The notes under the pieces: generated by a model | Told to the model about the DNA's origin: nothing | Seen by the model: the letters and a program-made list of their open reading frames with translations, nothing else | Database searches by the model: none | In this document: positions 1 through 11,137 of the stretch, piece after piece | Numbering within the stretch: the first letter of the stretch is position 1 | Layout of the letters: the number at the start of each line of letters is the position of its first letter | Assembly: GCA_010015655.1 (NCBI GenBank) | Contig: ML976691.1 | Coordinates: forward strand, 395,609 to 459,608 | Direction: 5' to 3' | Length of the DNA stretch: 64,000 nucleotides | Source: Bimuria novae-zelandiae CBS 107.79 | Lineage: Eukaryota > Ascomycota > Dothideomycetes > Pleosporales > Didymosphaeriaceae | Made by a program: the position numbers and the translations under genes

Positions 1-46
1 CGCCTGCCTGCGACGTGGACGCGATCGCTGACAACAGGTTACATAG

Positions 47-3000
47 ATCCCTCCACCCGCCCCGAAGCGCGACCCCATGTCTTTGTCAAGCATCATGGAC
101 TCTGGCGCCGATCCTGACCCGCCCACAAAGGCTCCACATCTGCCTCCCACGAACGACGCCCGCGTCCTCTCCAAAGCTTCACCCAACCCTCTGTTTGTCA
201 AACAAGAGGCACTGCCATCGCCTGCATCCGCCGACCTCTCCTACGCCGACCACCGTGCGGTGCCCTTTGAGAGTATGCCGCCCGTCGGTAGCGCTCCCCC
301 ACCCTCGCGGCTCGTGCCCCGCGAGCTCCCCGCTCCCGACGAAGCCGCAGTGGAGGCTGCCTTGGCTCACATCGAAACGAACGAGATGAAGGATATCGAC
401 ATCGCAGGCGCAGACTATGACCGCGAAAGGGAAGAGTATGGCATGCAGATGAAGAAGCGTGCTATAGAGATCAACTCGGCTGAAGACAGCAAACGCAAGG
501 TATGCCCACGAGATAACATTACCTTGCATTGGCTAACATATGCAGCGGCGGCGCACTGGGTACCTTACGCGGACTTTCGATACCTTGAGTGCTCATCGTG
601 ATGCGGCCAAGCATATCTACGCCATGGAGCACGAGGCCGAGGCATGGCAACAAGTCCAGAACCAGGAAATCGCAGAAGAGAAGGAACGCAAGAAGGACAT
701 GCAGCGGAAGCGGCGGCGAGAGAAGACGATCCAAAACGAAGAAGCTAAGCGCAATGAAGCTTTGGCGCGCGCCAACGAGGCCGAGAATGAGGAAGAGCGG
801 GAAAAGCATCTGCGCGAGGCCTCCAAGGCAGAGCGCAAAGCGAAGACAACTAGTCAGCTGCTCCAAGGCAATGCACCCAGCAAGGATTTCCGAGAAGTTA
901 CTCCTCACGCTCCCAACTTCGAAGGCGGCACCATGAGCTCCTTCCAGGCGTCCGATGAATTGATGGGCGGGAAACGCAAGGGCGGACGGTCAGGCGGTCG
1001 TCTCAAGAAGAGCAAGGAGCAGAAGCAGGCGGAGAAAGATGCTGCCGCCGCCGGCCAAGCTGCTCTCGACCGTGGAGAAGACCTTCCGCTCATCGCTCCC
1101 CGAGAAGAAGCCCGTCTCGAAGCATTGAAGAGCCGGAGCGCAACCGAAGATTATTCGGGTCCAATCACTCTCACGTCCTACAATTCCCAAGCGTACCACA
1201 ATCTTTTCTGCCAGATTTGGAAGGACATTGGCAAGAAAGATGTCCCCAAGGTCTACCGAATCAAAGTTCAATCGCTTGATACCAAGCAATCGAACCTCCG
1301 GAAGACGGCGCAATTGGCGTCCAAGGAAGCTCGACGATGGCAGATGCGCACCAACAAGAGTATGAAGGATGTGCAAGCTAGGGCCAAACGGAGTATGCGA
1401 GAGATGCTCGGCTTTTGGAAGCGTAACGAACGTGATGAGCGCGATCAGCGCAAGATGGCTGAGCGAGCGGAACTGGAAAATGCGAGAAAGGCTGAAGCAG
1501 AGAAGGAGAACAACCGTCAGAAGAGGAAACTCAACTTCCTTATCCAGCAGACAGAGTTGTACTCGCATTTCATTGGCAAGAAAGCCAAGACCGAAGAGAT
1601 CGAGCGGTCTACCGACGATACGGATGCCGCACCCGGTAACGCTGCGTCTGCATCTGGGCCTGCATTCGACGTATCGGACCATGCGGCCCCTGGCGCGAAG
1701 GTTACTAACTTCAAGGACCTTGACTTCGATAACGACGACGAGAGTGCATTGCATGCTGCTGCTGTTGCCAATGCCCAGCACGCTGTCAAGGAAGCGCAGG
1801 ACCGAGCACGCGCCTTCAATGGCGAGGATGGTGATGACGAAGGCGAACTGAACTTCCAAAACCCGTCCGGTCTCCAAGACGAGAAGGACTTCATTCCACA
1901 ACCGAAGTTGCTTAATTGCACCCTCAAAGAGTACCAACTCAAGGGACTTAATTGGCTCGTCAACCTATACGAACAGGGTATCAACGGTATCCTAGCTGAT
2001 GAGATGGGCCTGGGAAAGACGGTCCAATCCATCTCCATCATGGCTTACCTTGCAGAGAAGCATGGTTACTGGGGCCCTTTCTTAGTCATTGCTCCCGCAT
2101 CCACGTTGCACAACTGGCAACAAGAAATTGCCCGGTTCGTTCCGGATTTCAAAGTCATTCCGTATTGGGGTACTGCTGGAGACCGAAAGATCCTGCGAAA
2201 ATACTGGGACCGGAGAAAGGGTGCGTACAGCCGGGACGCTCAAATGCACGTTCTCGTCACGTCATATCAGTTGGTCGTCCAGGACGCGCCCTATTTCCAG
2301 AAAATGCAATGGCAGTACATGATTCTTGATGAAGCTCAAGCCATCAAGTCATCTCAGAGCTCGCGGTGGAAGAGTCTTTTGGGTTTCAAGACACGCAATC
2401 GCCTACTTCTTACAGGAACTCCCATCCAGAACAACATGCAAGAGCTTTGGGCGCTTCTGCATTTCATTATGCCAAGCTTGTTCGACTCTCACGACGAGTT
2501 TAGCGATTGGTTCTCCAAAGATATTGAGAGCCACGCGCAGAGTAACACGAAGCTCAACGAGGACCAGCTGAAGCGTTTACATATGATATTGAAACCATTC
2601 ATGCTGCGACGTGTCAAGAAGCATGTACAGAAAGAGCTTGGAGACAAGATCGAACTGGACGTCTTCTGTGACTTGACGTATAGGCAGCGAGCTTACTACA
2701 CCAGCCTCCGCAACAAGATCAGCCTGATGGACCTCATCGAGAAAGCGGTTGGGGACGAGCAGGACACTGCTACGCTCATGAATCTTGTCATGCAGTTCCG
2801 TAAAGTCTGCAACCATCCAGATCTCTTCGAACGTACCGATACCTGGTCACCTTTCGCCTTCGCACATTATGCCGAGACAGCTTCTTTCATGCGCGAAGGT
2901 CAGAACGTGAGTGTTGCGTACTCTACGCGCAATCTGATCGAGTATCGCCTACCTCGCCTTATCGGCCGCAACGGTGGCCGGCTGGATATCCCCGGACCGG

Positions 3001-4538
3001 AGAACCCTAAGGCTGGATTCAACGGACGTTATCTCTATAACCTGATGAATATCTGGAGCCAGGATTACCTTCATCAGTCTTCCAAGGAGAACGGCGCTTT
3101 CGCGTGGCTTCGATTGGCGAACCTGTCAGCTAACGAGGCGTCCAAGATCGCAAAGCAAGATCTGTTCCAACGTGCTGTGGATCTCACTGATCGGCCTCGC
3201 CAGCTAAGCCGTCTTAACATCCTATACGATGAGGAGGCTAGCACCTATGCTCCCAAACATTCAATGCTAAACATCGTCGAGCGCCAGGATCGGGCTGCAC
3301 TGGCCGAGGTCACCGCCAATGGTTACATGCAGAACTTGCTCAACGTCGCACATGCATCATTTGAACAGACTGGCCTCGACATTATCGAGCGATGCGCCAA
3401 GCCGCTTGTTTCTGCGCCTCCTATCGAGTTGTACTGCTCCAGCCAAGGTGTCATTGCGGAGAAGCAGAACACGTTCTTCAATGTCGCAATGCGGAATGCA
3501 TTTTATGGCGTCTCCCAGAACGCCGAGTGTGAGCAGACACTTCTAGAGTCGAAGGCCGATACAACTGCCGTCACCACCCTGGCTCCCAAGCTGCCATCAC
3601 CGATACATGCTAAGTCGCGGTATACGCACATCAATGTTCCTTCCATGCAACGCTTCGTTACGGATTCTGGCAAGCTTGCCAAGCTTGATTCGTTGCTCAA
3701 GGAGCTGAAGGCTAACGACCATCGCGTCCTGCTGTACTTCCAGATGACACGGATGATGGACATGGTCGAAGAGTATCTTACCTATCGGAAGTACAAGTAC
3801 TGCCGCTTGGATGGTTCCACCAAACTCGAGGACCGCCGTGATACCGTTGCGAAGTTTCAAGCACCAGATTCGGATATTTTCGTCTTCCTGCTGTCGACAC
3901 GCGCTGGTGGTCTCGGTATCAATCTCGTGGCCGCCGATACTGTCATCTTCTACGATTCTGATTGGAATCCTACAATTGACTCACAGGCCATGGATCGCGC
4001 GCATCGTCTTGGTCAGACTAGGCAAGTCACCGTCTATCGCCTCATCACGCGTGGTACGATCGAAGAGCGCATCCGGAAACGTGCATTGCAGAAGGAAGAG
4101 GTTCAGCGTGTCGTCATTACCGGAGGAGCAGGTGCTGGAGTCGACTTCAACACCCGGTCTCGCGAGAACCGTACCAAGGATATCGCCATGTGGCTCGCAG
4201 ATGATGATCAGGCTGCTGAGATCGAGAAGAAAGAAGCCGAGATCGCCGAGGCAGAAAAGAATGCGCCGTCCAGCAAGAAGCGGAAGCGGACGAAGAAGGC
4301 AGAGGCGGCCAGCTTGGATGACATGTATCATGAGGGTAAGTGTAACAACAACGCCTCTACTTTGTACAGTGCTAACTCTACCTCAGGCGAAGGCCACTTC
4401 GATACCAGCGAGAAGCCTAGCGGCGCCTCGACACCTCTCCCGGACGCGGACGCACCAGCTGGCAAGCGTCGCAAGGGCATGACCAAGAAGGCGAAGACAG
4501 CGAAGCAGCGCCTCGCTGTCGCCGACGGCCAGGTCTAA
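47..4538 (+). CDS. INO80: INO80 chromatin-remodelling ATPase (5' partial)
   Basis: Catalytic Snf2-family subunit of the nuclear INO80 complex, which slides nucleosomes and edits H2A.Z using ATP. Exons are 47-499, 546-4335 and 4387-4538, with introns of 46 and 51 nt. Counting from the ATG at 77 the product is 1454 aa. Visible domains are a DBINO region at about 355-490, Walker A DEMGLGKT near 626, a DEAQ box near 734, the long insertion between the two RecA lobes that marks INO80, and the second lobe ending in an RAHRLGQ motif near 1294. The C-terminus is lysine-rich. The ATG at 77 is probably internal. The frame is open from 47, immediately after an acceptor-like ATAG with a CTGAC branch site, and fungal INO80 proteins are usually longer. 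The true N-terminus therefore probably lies outside the window. The family assignment is certain. Confidence 0.95.
4336..4386 (+). other. In-phase 51-nt intron near the INO80 3' end
   Basis: The donor is GTAAGT, the branch site GCTAAC and the acceptor CTCAG. The length is a multiple of three and there is no in-frame stop, so retention would add 17 residues without breaking the protein. Confidence 0.75.
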
Positions 4539-5611
4539 TGCTCCGATATTATCTACCCTGTACCCACTGTACCACCATCCCATTTCTACAAATGTTTGCG
4601 CAAGGCGTCATCTGCATCCAGCATTTTCACATGTGGTCCACCCCTTGTTTTCTCTTTACTCTGTTTGTTTGTTGGCCCCAATAGCACAGGCCAAAGGGCC
4701 GTTGCCACTGTAATAGTAGATTCGAACACTGGGTGTTTGGGTTCGGAAGTGGCGCATGAAAGGAGGGCATGGAGGGTTTGTGCGACCTGCTGTATCGGGG
4801 GTCGAGGGGACTGTTTGGTCTCGCATGATATCTTTGGGCGAGTTGCACTGGAGATGCGTAGATGGTGGTAGGGTGGTTTAGCAAAAGAATTCATGGCTTT
4901 ACTCGATGTGGTTGTTGACTCTTTCGATCGCTACTGTAGCTACCGATTACAGGGAGATGGCAAAAGCGATGTACTCTGGAGGTCTTGTACAAACGACGAT
5001 TGTTATTCGCAAGAGCCCGGAGCGTGGTGTGTATCTGAGGTGCACTTTGCACACGGTACCAAGATCTCCAGGGCTTCGCTGTTGTATTGAGAATGCAAGG
5101 AGGGGTAGGGTCTGAGAGACGCGCTGTAGGCGGTTGTTTGGGCAGGAGTTTGCGAAAACAACCCCGGTGCCCGCGCCGACTTAGCCTCCATCGCCAATAC
5201 GTATCTCGGGACCCGCGTCCGCATCCTCACCGGTATATCTACCACACTACATTATCAGTACGAACACTATTTTTTAAAGGTGAAAAAGCTCACTGCGGAG
5301 TGTGTGATTGGAGGAAGAATCGAAGGCCGTTTTTTGTTTGTGTCAAAGGGCAACCTGGTCTTTAGCGAGGGGTGTTCTTTGAAAGTCTGGTGGCGTATAC
5401 GAGGTCTTGTCTATCTTAGAAGATGGTGTGTTGAAGTCACGACGAGGCTGTGTTGGAGCTTTGTTGTGAGTAGGGGGGAACGTACTTGAATCTCTACCAC
5501 CTTGCTATTGTATATATCCTATCAATCATCATCCCTTTCATCCACAACACTCTATCTTCCTACGCAACAGTCCTTTATGCTATCCTTTCTAGCACCATAC
5601 ACTCCACAACA
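4539..5611. other. Intergenic, no gene recognised
   Basis: This is about 1.07 kb after INO80. Small open frames occur on both strands, but none has recognisable protein character or splice continuity. The last 100 bases are a pyrimidine- and AC-rich leader typical of a fungal 5'UTR. Confidence 0.6.
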
Positions 5612-6205
5612 ATGCAGCCCCCTCCACCCTATCTACAGTCCCCGCACCCCACCACGCCTCTAAAACGCTCCCGCGCCCCCGCCAAAATCCTCACAATCCT
5701 CGCGGTCCTTATGTGATTTCATGGGCCCTCTTCCCCCCCGCCACCCACATCGTCCTACGCAAAACCCGCCTCTGCCAACGCCCGCCTCCGCGCCTGGCAC
5801 GGCGCCGGCAGCCCCGCCTGCTTACACTCTTCGCCCTGCAAACCGTACCCACCGTCTCCCTCGCTCGCCCTCGTCCTCCCTGTTACACTCGTCCCGCTTG
5901 TCTTCTCTACGGTCTTCCTGCCTCCGTCACTGTTCTTCTCAGCAAGAGGTGCAAGACTAGATCCAGGCATACTACTATGTGAGGCGCTGATGGGATTTGG
6001 CTTGTGGACAGCGTGCGGCGTGTTTAACGCGGTGTATTTGGAATATAAGACTGTAAGAGGGACGTGGAGGGTGTATGAGTTGTTTGATCATGTTTGGGGG
6101 GCGGTGGCGGGTGTGCAAATTGTGACTGCTGGGGTATGGGATTTGAGCGGGTGTAGGGAGAAGGGCTGGGGTAACTTGGGCAGAAAAATAGTTTTTAATT
6201 TTTAA
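5612..6205 (+). pseudogene. Multi-TM membrane protein gene interrupted by one in-frame TGA
   Basis: The ATG at 5612 sits in a good context (ACAACAATG) after a CT/AC-rich leader. The same frame is open to the TAA ending at 6205 (198 codons) except for a single TGA at 5714-5716. Read through, it gives a short proline-rich N-terminus and TM1 ending ILTILAVLM. A loop containing RAWHGAG follows, then TM2 (LALVLPVTLVPLVFS), TM3 (LCEALMGFGLWTACGVF) and TM4 (HVWGAVAGVQIVTAGVW). Four TM segments of this spacing resemble fungal MARVEL-like proteins, but I cannot confirm the family. The stop could be a nonsense mutation, a base-call error, or part of an unrecognised intron. A two-frameshift reading is also possible, because frame 1 is hydrophobic around 5716-5860. 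Confidence 0.45.
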
Positions 6206-6333
6206 TGTTGTATAGGCAAGCCTGGGGTAACTTAGGTGGAGGAATAGGTTTTGTAATCTAGCCTTGTATAGGGAATCCTGGGTTGACTTGGGTAGAAAAA
6301 GAGTTTTGTAGTAAGTGAGCTAGATTCTGTGTC
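6166..6333. repeat. Imperfect 56-bp tandem repeat, three units
   Basis: Units begin at CTGGGG/CTGGGT at 6166, 6222 and 6278, an exact 56-bp period. They share a CTGGGGTAACTTGGG-like head, a purine/T-rich middle and a TTGTATAG tail. The first unit overlaps the 3' end of the membrane-protein frame, so the gene's present C-terminus may be repeat-derived. Confidence 0.6.
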
Positions 6334-6621
6334 TTGTTAGGACGGGATACACCATTTTAAGAGTAAAACACTAACGTACAGTAGCATGAGTTACCTCAAG
6401 ATCCACTTTCACAAAATCATAGCAAGATATTGGTAACTTTTCCTCTTCATTCATAAACCCCTGCAGTCCTCTCACGCCCTACCATCACATCCACAAAAAG
6501 CCACCACAAACCCCTCTCACGTCCATCCGCGCAGCACCATCCATCCCTCAAACCTCGCCTCAGTAACCCCCATCAAGTCTACCCCCGCGGCACCCAGCAA
6601 ATCTCGCCCAAACCCAGGTAC
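6334..6621. other. Short intergenic or 3' exon region
   Basis: No ORF of note on the plus strand. On the minus strand it may carry a further exon of the small TM gene: a consensus donor lies at its stop, and AG sites with weak branch points follow. I could not choose one. Confidence 0.4.
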
Positions 6622-6939
6622 TCACCATTCCTCCGGCGCCCTCCAACCCGACGGCCTCATATCCCCCCTCAAATGCGCCCTCGGAAGCACCGTCAACTCC
6701 ACCCCGACTCCTCCATCCACCTCCCTCACAGCCTCGATGCGGCGGCGACGAGCGGCATGTCGAGCGCGGCGATCCTGCATCATGGGATGAACCCAGAGGA
6801 CGAGGTACGCGACGAGCAGGATGAGGGCGATGATGCTCATGAAGGTCCAGGCGAAGGTGGCGAGGTTGTAGGTTCGTCCGTGGGCGGGGTTGCGAGTGGA
6901 CGCGGGCGGGGTGTTCGTTATGTTGGGTGAGGAGGACAT
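6622..6939 (-). CDS. Small single-TM protein, unknown function
   Basis: The 105-codon frame starts MSSSPNITNTPPAS. It has a polar N-terminus, one clear TM helix at about residues 32-52 (FMSIIALILLVAYLVLWV), then a strongly basic stretch (DRRARHAARRRR) and a mixed tail. Positive charge directly after the helix suggests N-out/C-in topology. The stop overlaps a consensus donor (GAATG/GTGAGT), so the true protein may splice to another exon towards 6450-6600. No family is recognised. The TM and basic patch make it more convincing than a chance ORF, but no homology supports it. Confidence 0.5.
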   Translation of the reverse strand: MSSSPNITNTPPASTRNPAHGRTYNLATFAWTFMSIIALILLVAYLVLWVHPMMQDRRARHAARRRRIEAVREVDGGVGVELTVLPRAHLRGDMRPSGWRAPEEW

Positions 6940-7792
6940 TGTGGTGTGAGTGGCTACGGGGCGGGGTTAGTCGTGTAGGGATGGGAGAGGGGCGGTAGAG
7001 TGAGTATACCTTGGAGAGGCTTTGCGGTGGAGCGGTGCATTGCTACGAGTGCGTAGGCTGGTGGAAGATTGCAAGGCGAGTGTAGGTGTTGTAGGTTGGT
7101 TGAGTTGCGCGCGCTGAAGGTTTTGTATAAGAGCGTTTGCGCTCTCTTGGCGCCATTTGATGAGAGTGCGAGGTGAAGAAGGATAGGTAGAGTTCTCCGG
7201 GTGAAGGTGAGGCGAGGACCGCCATGGTTCTCAAGTGAAGCAGGTTGTTCTGCACCAACCGCGTGGGAACAGCGAAAATGTAGCCTGCATTAACCTAAAC
7301 CACGGTAATGATGGTGAAGCTCAATTGGAACGGACTGGCAGAGAAGAGGAAGAGTAGTGAAGGTAATTAAGACTTATATAGAGAAGGGGAAAAGGCGCCT
7401 TTTTCGCTTCCAGAGGCGGCGAAGAGAATGCTGAATAGAACTTCTTTAATAGAAATGAGCTTCATTTGCGCGTGGTCACTCGTGCTGCCGTTTGCCTTTG
7501 CGTTTGCAGGGGAAATGATCCCATGTGACCTTTGAGATGGCTGGCCGATACCGCACGTTTTATCCAACGCAATTTCCATCTCCGAGTGCGGCAGCGTCTC
7601 GAAAACCCCCTTATTAACGGCATACTAGAATAGTATCTAGCCCAAATGCACCGTTGTCTAAGGAACTTATGAGGAGTTTCTCTATCATGAGCAGCGTAAG
7701 CATACACCCCGATGTAGGAAACTTGTCCGTATGAGGAAAGAATATTTTGAACATGCTATTATATACCCAGACTCTATCTCTCTGTAAATATA
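6940..7792. other. Intergenic, nothing recognised
   Basis: Between two minus-strand genes. The short ORFs on the minus strand (7043-7258, 7367-7579, 7462-7707) have no domains and no splice partners. The distal part would be 3'UTR of the P450-like gene. Confidence 0.6.
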
Positions 7793-9813
7793 CTACTTCC
7801 CTTTCCTCACTACGCGCTGCTCAGGAAGCCCTTCCCGCCGCCTAACCCTCACTCTAACATCGCGTCTCGGAACCTTCACTCCCGCCCCATCTACCGCCTT
7901 CGGCACCACCCACTCGCCAACCTTCCTCTCCGCCGCACTCTTCTCCACGGGTTCGGGCTTGCCATTCACAGGTCCCATTGCCGCAGCCTGCGCTTCCTGC
8001 CAGTGGTCGAAGAAAGTCTTCTTCGGTGCTGGCAAGATCTCCCAGAGTTGTAGTACGCCTGCGACGAATGCGAGGAGCAAGGACGTTTTGTAAAACTCTT
8101 CGGGATCAGACGCTGATGTGACGGAGGAAGGAGGTGGAGTTCGCTGGAAGCGGTCTGGTCTGTACTCGGTCGGAGCAATAAACTGTGCGGAGGATGTGTT
8201 GATAAGGCTTTGAGAAAGTCCAATCGCGACGTAAGATCCCGCGTCTAGCTCCCACACGTCTTGAGTGCCAGGCTTGATGCTCTCTGTCTCGGTCAGACTG
8301 ATTGACTTATCCACTTTAAACGTCTTGATGGGCACTTTGTACAAACGTCTGGCCTCGTTGATGGCCGAGCGAAGATGAGGAAATGACGTTGGCGCGGATA
8401 ATTGGGAAAGACCGTGGAATGAAATCGCGGGTGGTGCGGGAAAAGAAGGATGTATCGACGGTGGTTGAGTCGCCTGTGCCCACGACTTTGTCTCTTTGTG
8501 GATCTCATCTATGAACGTGTCCGCGTGGGTCGCTTTTGGCTGAGCTGCTGCGTTTGTGTTGAGGTGTACCAGAGTCCAGAATGCTAGCGGCACTATCTCT
8601 GACACGAGATTGTGTAATATTTGTATCGTGATAGCTGCGCGTGCTTTGATTGGTACCTCGTTCTGCGAGAAGAACTTGTTCATCACTGTGAGTGGAGTCG
8701 GTGTATCAGCATCAGCCTCTTCGCCACTCATGCTCTCGTCGTCGTCCGGGACTCTTTTCTTTGGATTCTCCAGCTCGTTAAAGAACCGCAAAAAGTTCTG
8801 GAATAGTCTCTTCTTCGCCAGCATTGCTCCAGGTAGCCCAGGCTTTGGAAATAAACGTGGAACGCCGACTGCGAGTGCGAAGTAGACCTCCGTGACGGCC
8901 GCTAGATCTGACGCTAATAATTGGTACGACTCCGGAAATTGTAATCCAGTCATTGGGACAATGATGGCACCGCAAAAGAACTCGTTGATGAGTGTCAACA
9001 GATCGCACTCTGCCTCAATTGTGCCGTCTGTCAACTCAAGGTTGGCAACTCGCTCCCAGGGCAGTTGATCCACAATAGAGGAGTTGAAGGTGACGAAATC
9101 CGGCAATTGGTCCGTAAGAATGGAAAGAGAACCGGATATTAGCCTCTCCGCCTGTTGCTTCTTGAAAATATTGTCATCTAAAGCTTTCGATAGTTTCGGT
9201 CGTAGCTCGAGATAGCCATCCTCCGTTCCACTAGGCAAGTTGAAAACATTGCGGAGAATGGCCCATTCGGTGGGATCGATTTCTCCCAGCCCGGTCGGGT
9301 TCTGTTGAACTTGTTCGAGAAGTGATGGGGAAAGGATAATGTTGTGTCTCGCGCCAGCAAGATTGTACGCAAAGATTGGTGCAAATACCGCCTCCCTACC
9401 CATTCAATCAGTACAAAGATATCAAAAGGTCAAATCCGTACGTACCTGACTTTATTCAACCATTCTTCACCTCCAAACACCACACCTGGTAAATGTTTCA
9501 TCCCCGGAACCCAGTATGGGACCTGTTGTACCCGCCTCCTCCCGCCATTTTGATTTCTCTCCCAACTATTGTTAGAGAAAACCCTCGTAATCGACGTTGC
9601 TGCAATAAAGCCCACGAAAAACTGGAGTGCAATTTCCTTCACGCTTCTGTCTCTGCCGAAGAATGCAAGTAGTTTGCTGTCGAATCCGTAATAGCGAAGG
9701 AATACCAGAACGAAAGGGCTGCTGAGTAGCAAATAGCACAACGGCAGAAACAGCACCCTTATAGCTCGATTTGAGGCGTACACGCCCAAGAACAACCCCT
9801 TGAGCGACCCCAT
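7793..9813 (-). CDS. Cytochrome P450-like protein lacking the haem-cysteine loop
   Basis: Two exons, 9446-9813 and 7793-9395, are separated by a 50-nt intron (donor GTACGT, branch TACTGATT, acceptor GGGTAG) and give 656 aa. The N-terminus has two hydrophobic segments for ER anchoring. P450 features present include the helix-K ExxR as NEARRLYK near residue 469 and a PERF-like YRPDRF before the normal haem region. The expected FGxGxxxCxG loop is absent. The protein runs from DPEEFYKT straight into SLLLAFVAGVLQLWEI, which resembles the helix-L residues that normally follow the cysteine motif, and no cysteine occurs there. Without the thiolate ligand it should not work as a classical monooxygenase. 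It could be a pseudoenzyme, a recently inactivated allele, or an assembly deletion. The family call is firm and activity is doubtful. Confidence 0.85.
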
Positions 9814-10130
9814 CGTGTCGTTTCAACCGGCGGTCTGTTTTGATCCTTCTCTTTGCGTTCGCCGAAGATACAGCCTCAGCCCGCCTCAGCTGCCGCGAAC
9901 GATGTCAGCGAGGCTTGGGTACCCACTTCCTGAAGCCAAGACAATGCCGTTTCAAAACGGCCCGGCACAAGTGACGTAAAAGCGATGGTGCTTTGAGGCG
10001 TTGAGGCTAGAGTACTGGCTGCAGCCCTGCGATGTTCGTGACTCTAGCCGCGGGTATGGATAGTGTGTGAACGGCGACGTCTGATATGGGGAGCGGCTGA
10101 CGAAGGCACCGTAGCATTCACGAAGGGCGC
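9814..10130. other. Promoter region of the P450-like gene
   Basis: About 320 bases between the P450 start and the transposon insertion at TA 10131-10132. No ORF of substance. The transposon sits roughly 320 bp upstream of the gene. Confidence 0.5.
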
Positions 10131-10132
10131 TA

Positions 10133-10204
10133 CCCGCGCCACTCGCCAACCCTGCGGGTTGGCGCTGCGCAGCTCAACGTAACTTCGCGGCTTAACGTAA
10201 CTTT
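10133..10204 (+). repeat. Left terminal inverted repeat of Fot1-like element
   Basis: 72 bp, matching the reverse complement of 11983-12054 with two visible mismatches. It contains a subterminal palindrome GCCAACCCTGCGGGTTGGC that could fold as a hairpin. It is much more GC-rich than the RIP-affected interior. Confidence 0.9.
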
Positions 10205-11137
10205 ATAACGCGCTTTTTACTCTATTCTTACTTTATAACTTACAAAAATGCCTAAATTCTATGGCGAAAGTCACGAAATTAAGGAGCGTATCTTAGCTTA
10301 TATCTCTAGCTTTTTTAATAGAGAAATACCTAATATTATAGCTATAGCACGCGACTGGTGCGTGCCTATTTCGCGACTTTAAGCGCGCGTTAAAGGCAGA
10401 ACGAGCCGCTATAACCGCACTAGGTCGAATCTACGCTTCTCGCTAGTGCAAGACAAAGCTCTAAAGTTATATATACGCTGCTGCGATAGTATTAGCATGC
10501 CTTATCTTATACTATAGCTAAAAGGCGCTGCCTAGTATATCCTTAACCGCGCGCATCCTGATAATAGCGCTCTACTACTTAGTAAAGACTAGACCACGTA
10601 GTAGCTACACTAGAATCCTAAGTGCTACTGCATAAAGTAGAAGTCGCAGGATATTAATAGGACAGTAATAGCAATAATAAAAGCATATTCTTAGTATTTT
10701 ACTAAGCTTAAGAAGGTTATTAATGCCTACGGCATCACCGCATCAGACACCTATAATATAGACGAAACCAGGTTCTATATAGGCGTCGGCGGCAGCTAAT
10801 AGATTATTACTATAGAGTTAAATCGCCCTTAAGTCTCCGCGTTAGAGACCTCGCGCGATTATGTTACCTTAATTAAATTAATTTTTAGCAACGGTAAGGT
10901 CCTTAATCCTATACTCGTCGTGCAGGGCGTTAATTACTTTTATTAATAATATACTAATGCCACGCTGCCTAATAATTATATAATTACTACGTCGATATCT
11001 AGCTATACTAATAATTTAATATTAATTAAGTAGCTAAAGTTCTTTAAAAAACAGACGCGTGCGCGGCAGAAGGGCGTATAGTAATTACTTATATTTAATA
11101 GATTTAGTAGCTATTTAACTATTAAGTTTATTAAGTA

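Noticed and set aside
990..1937. 315-aa minus-strand ORF inside INO80
   Set aside because: Antisense shadow of a highly charged coding region; no independent start context or motif.
4725..4760. GATTCGAAC motif resembling a tRNA T-arm
   Set aside because: No matching acceptor stem, D-arm or anticodon arm at the right distance.
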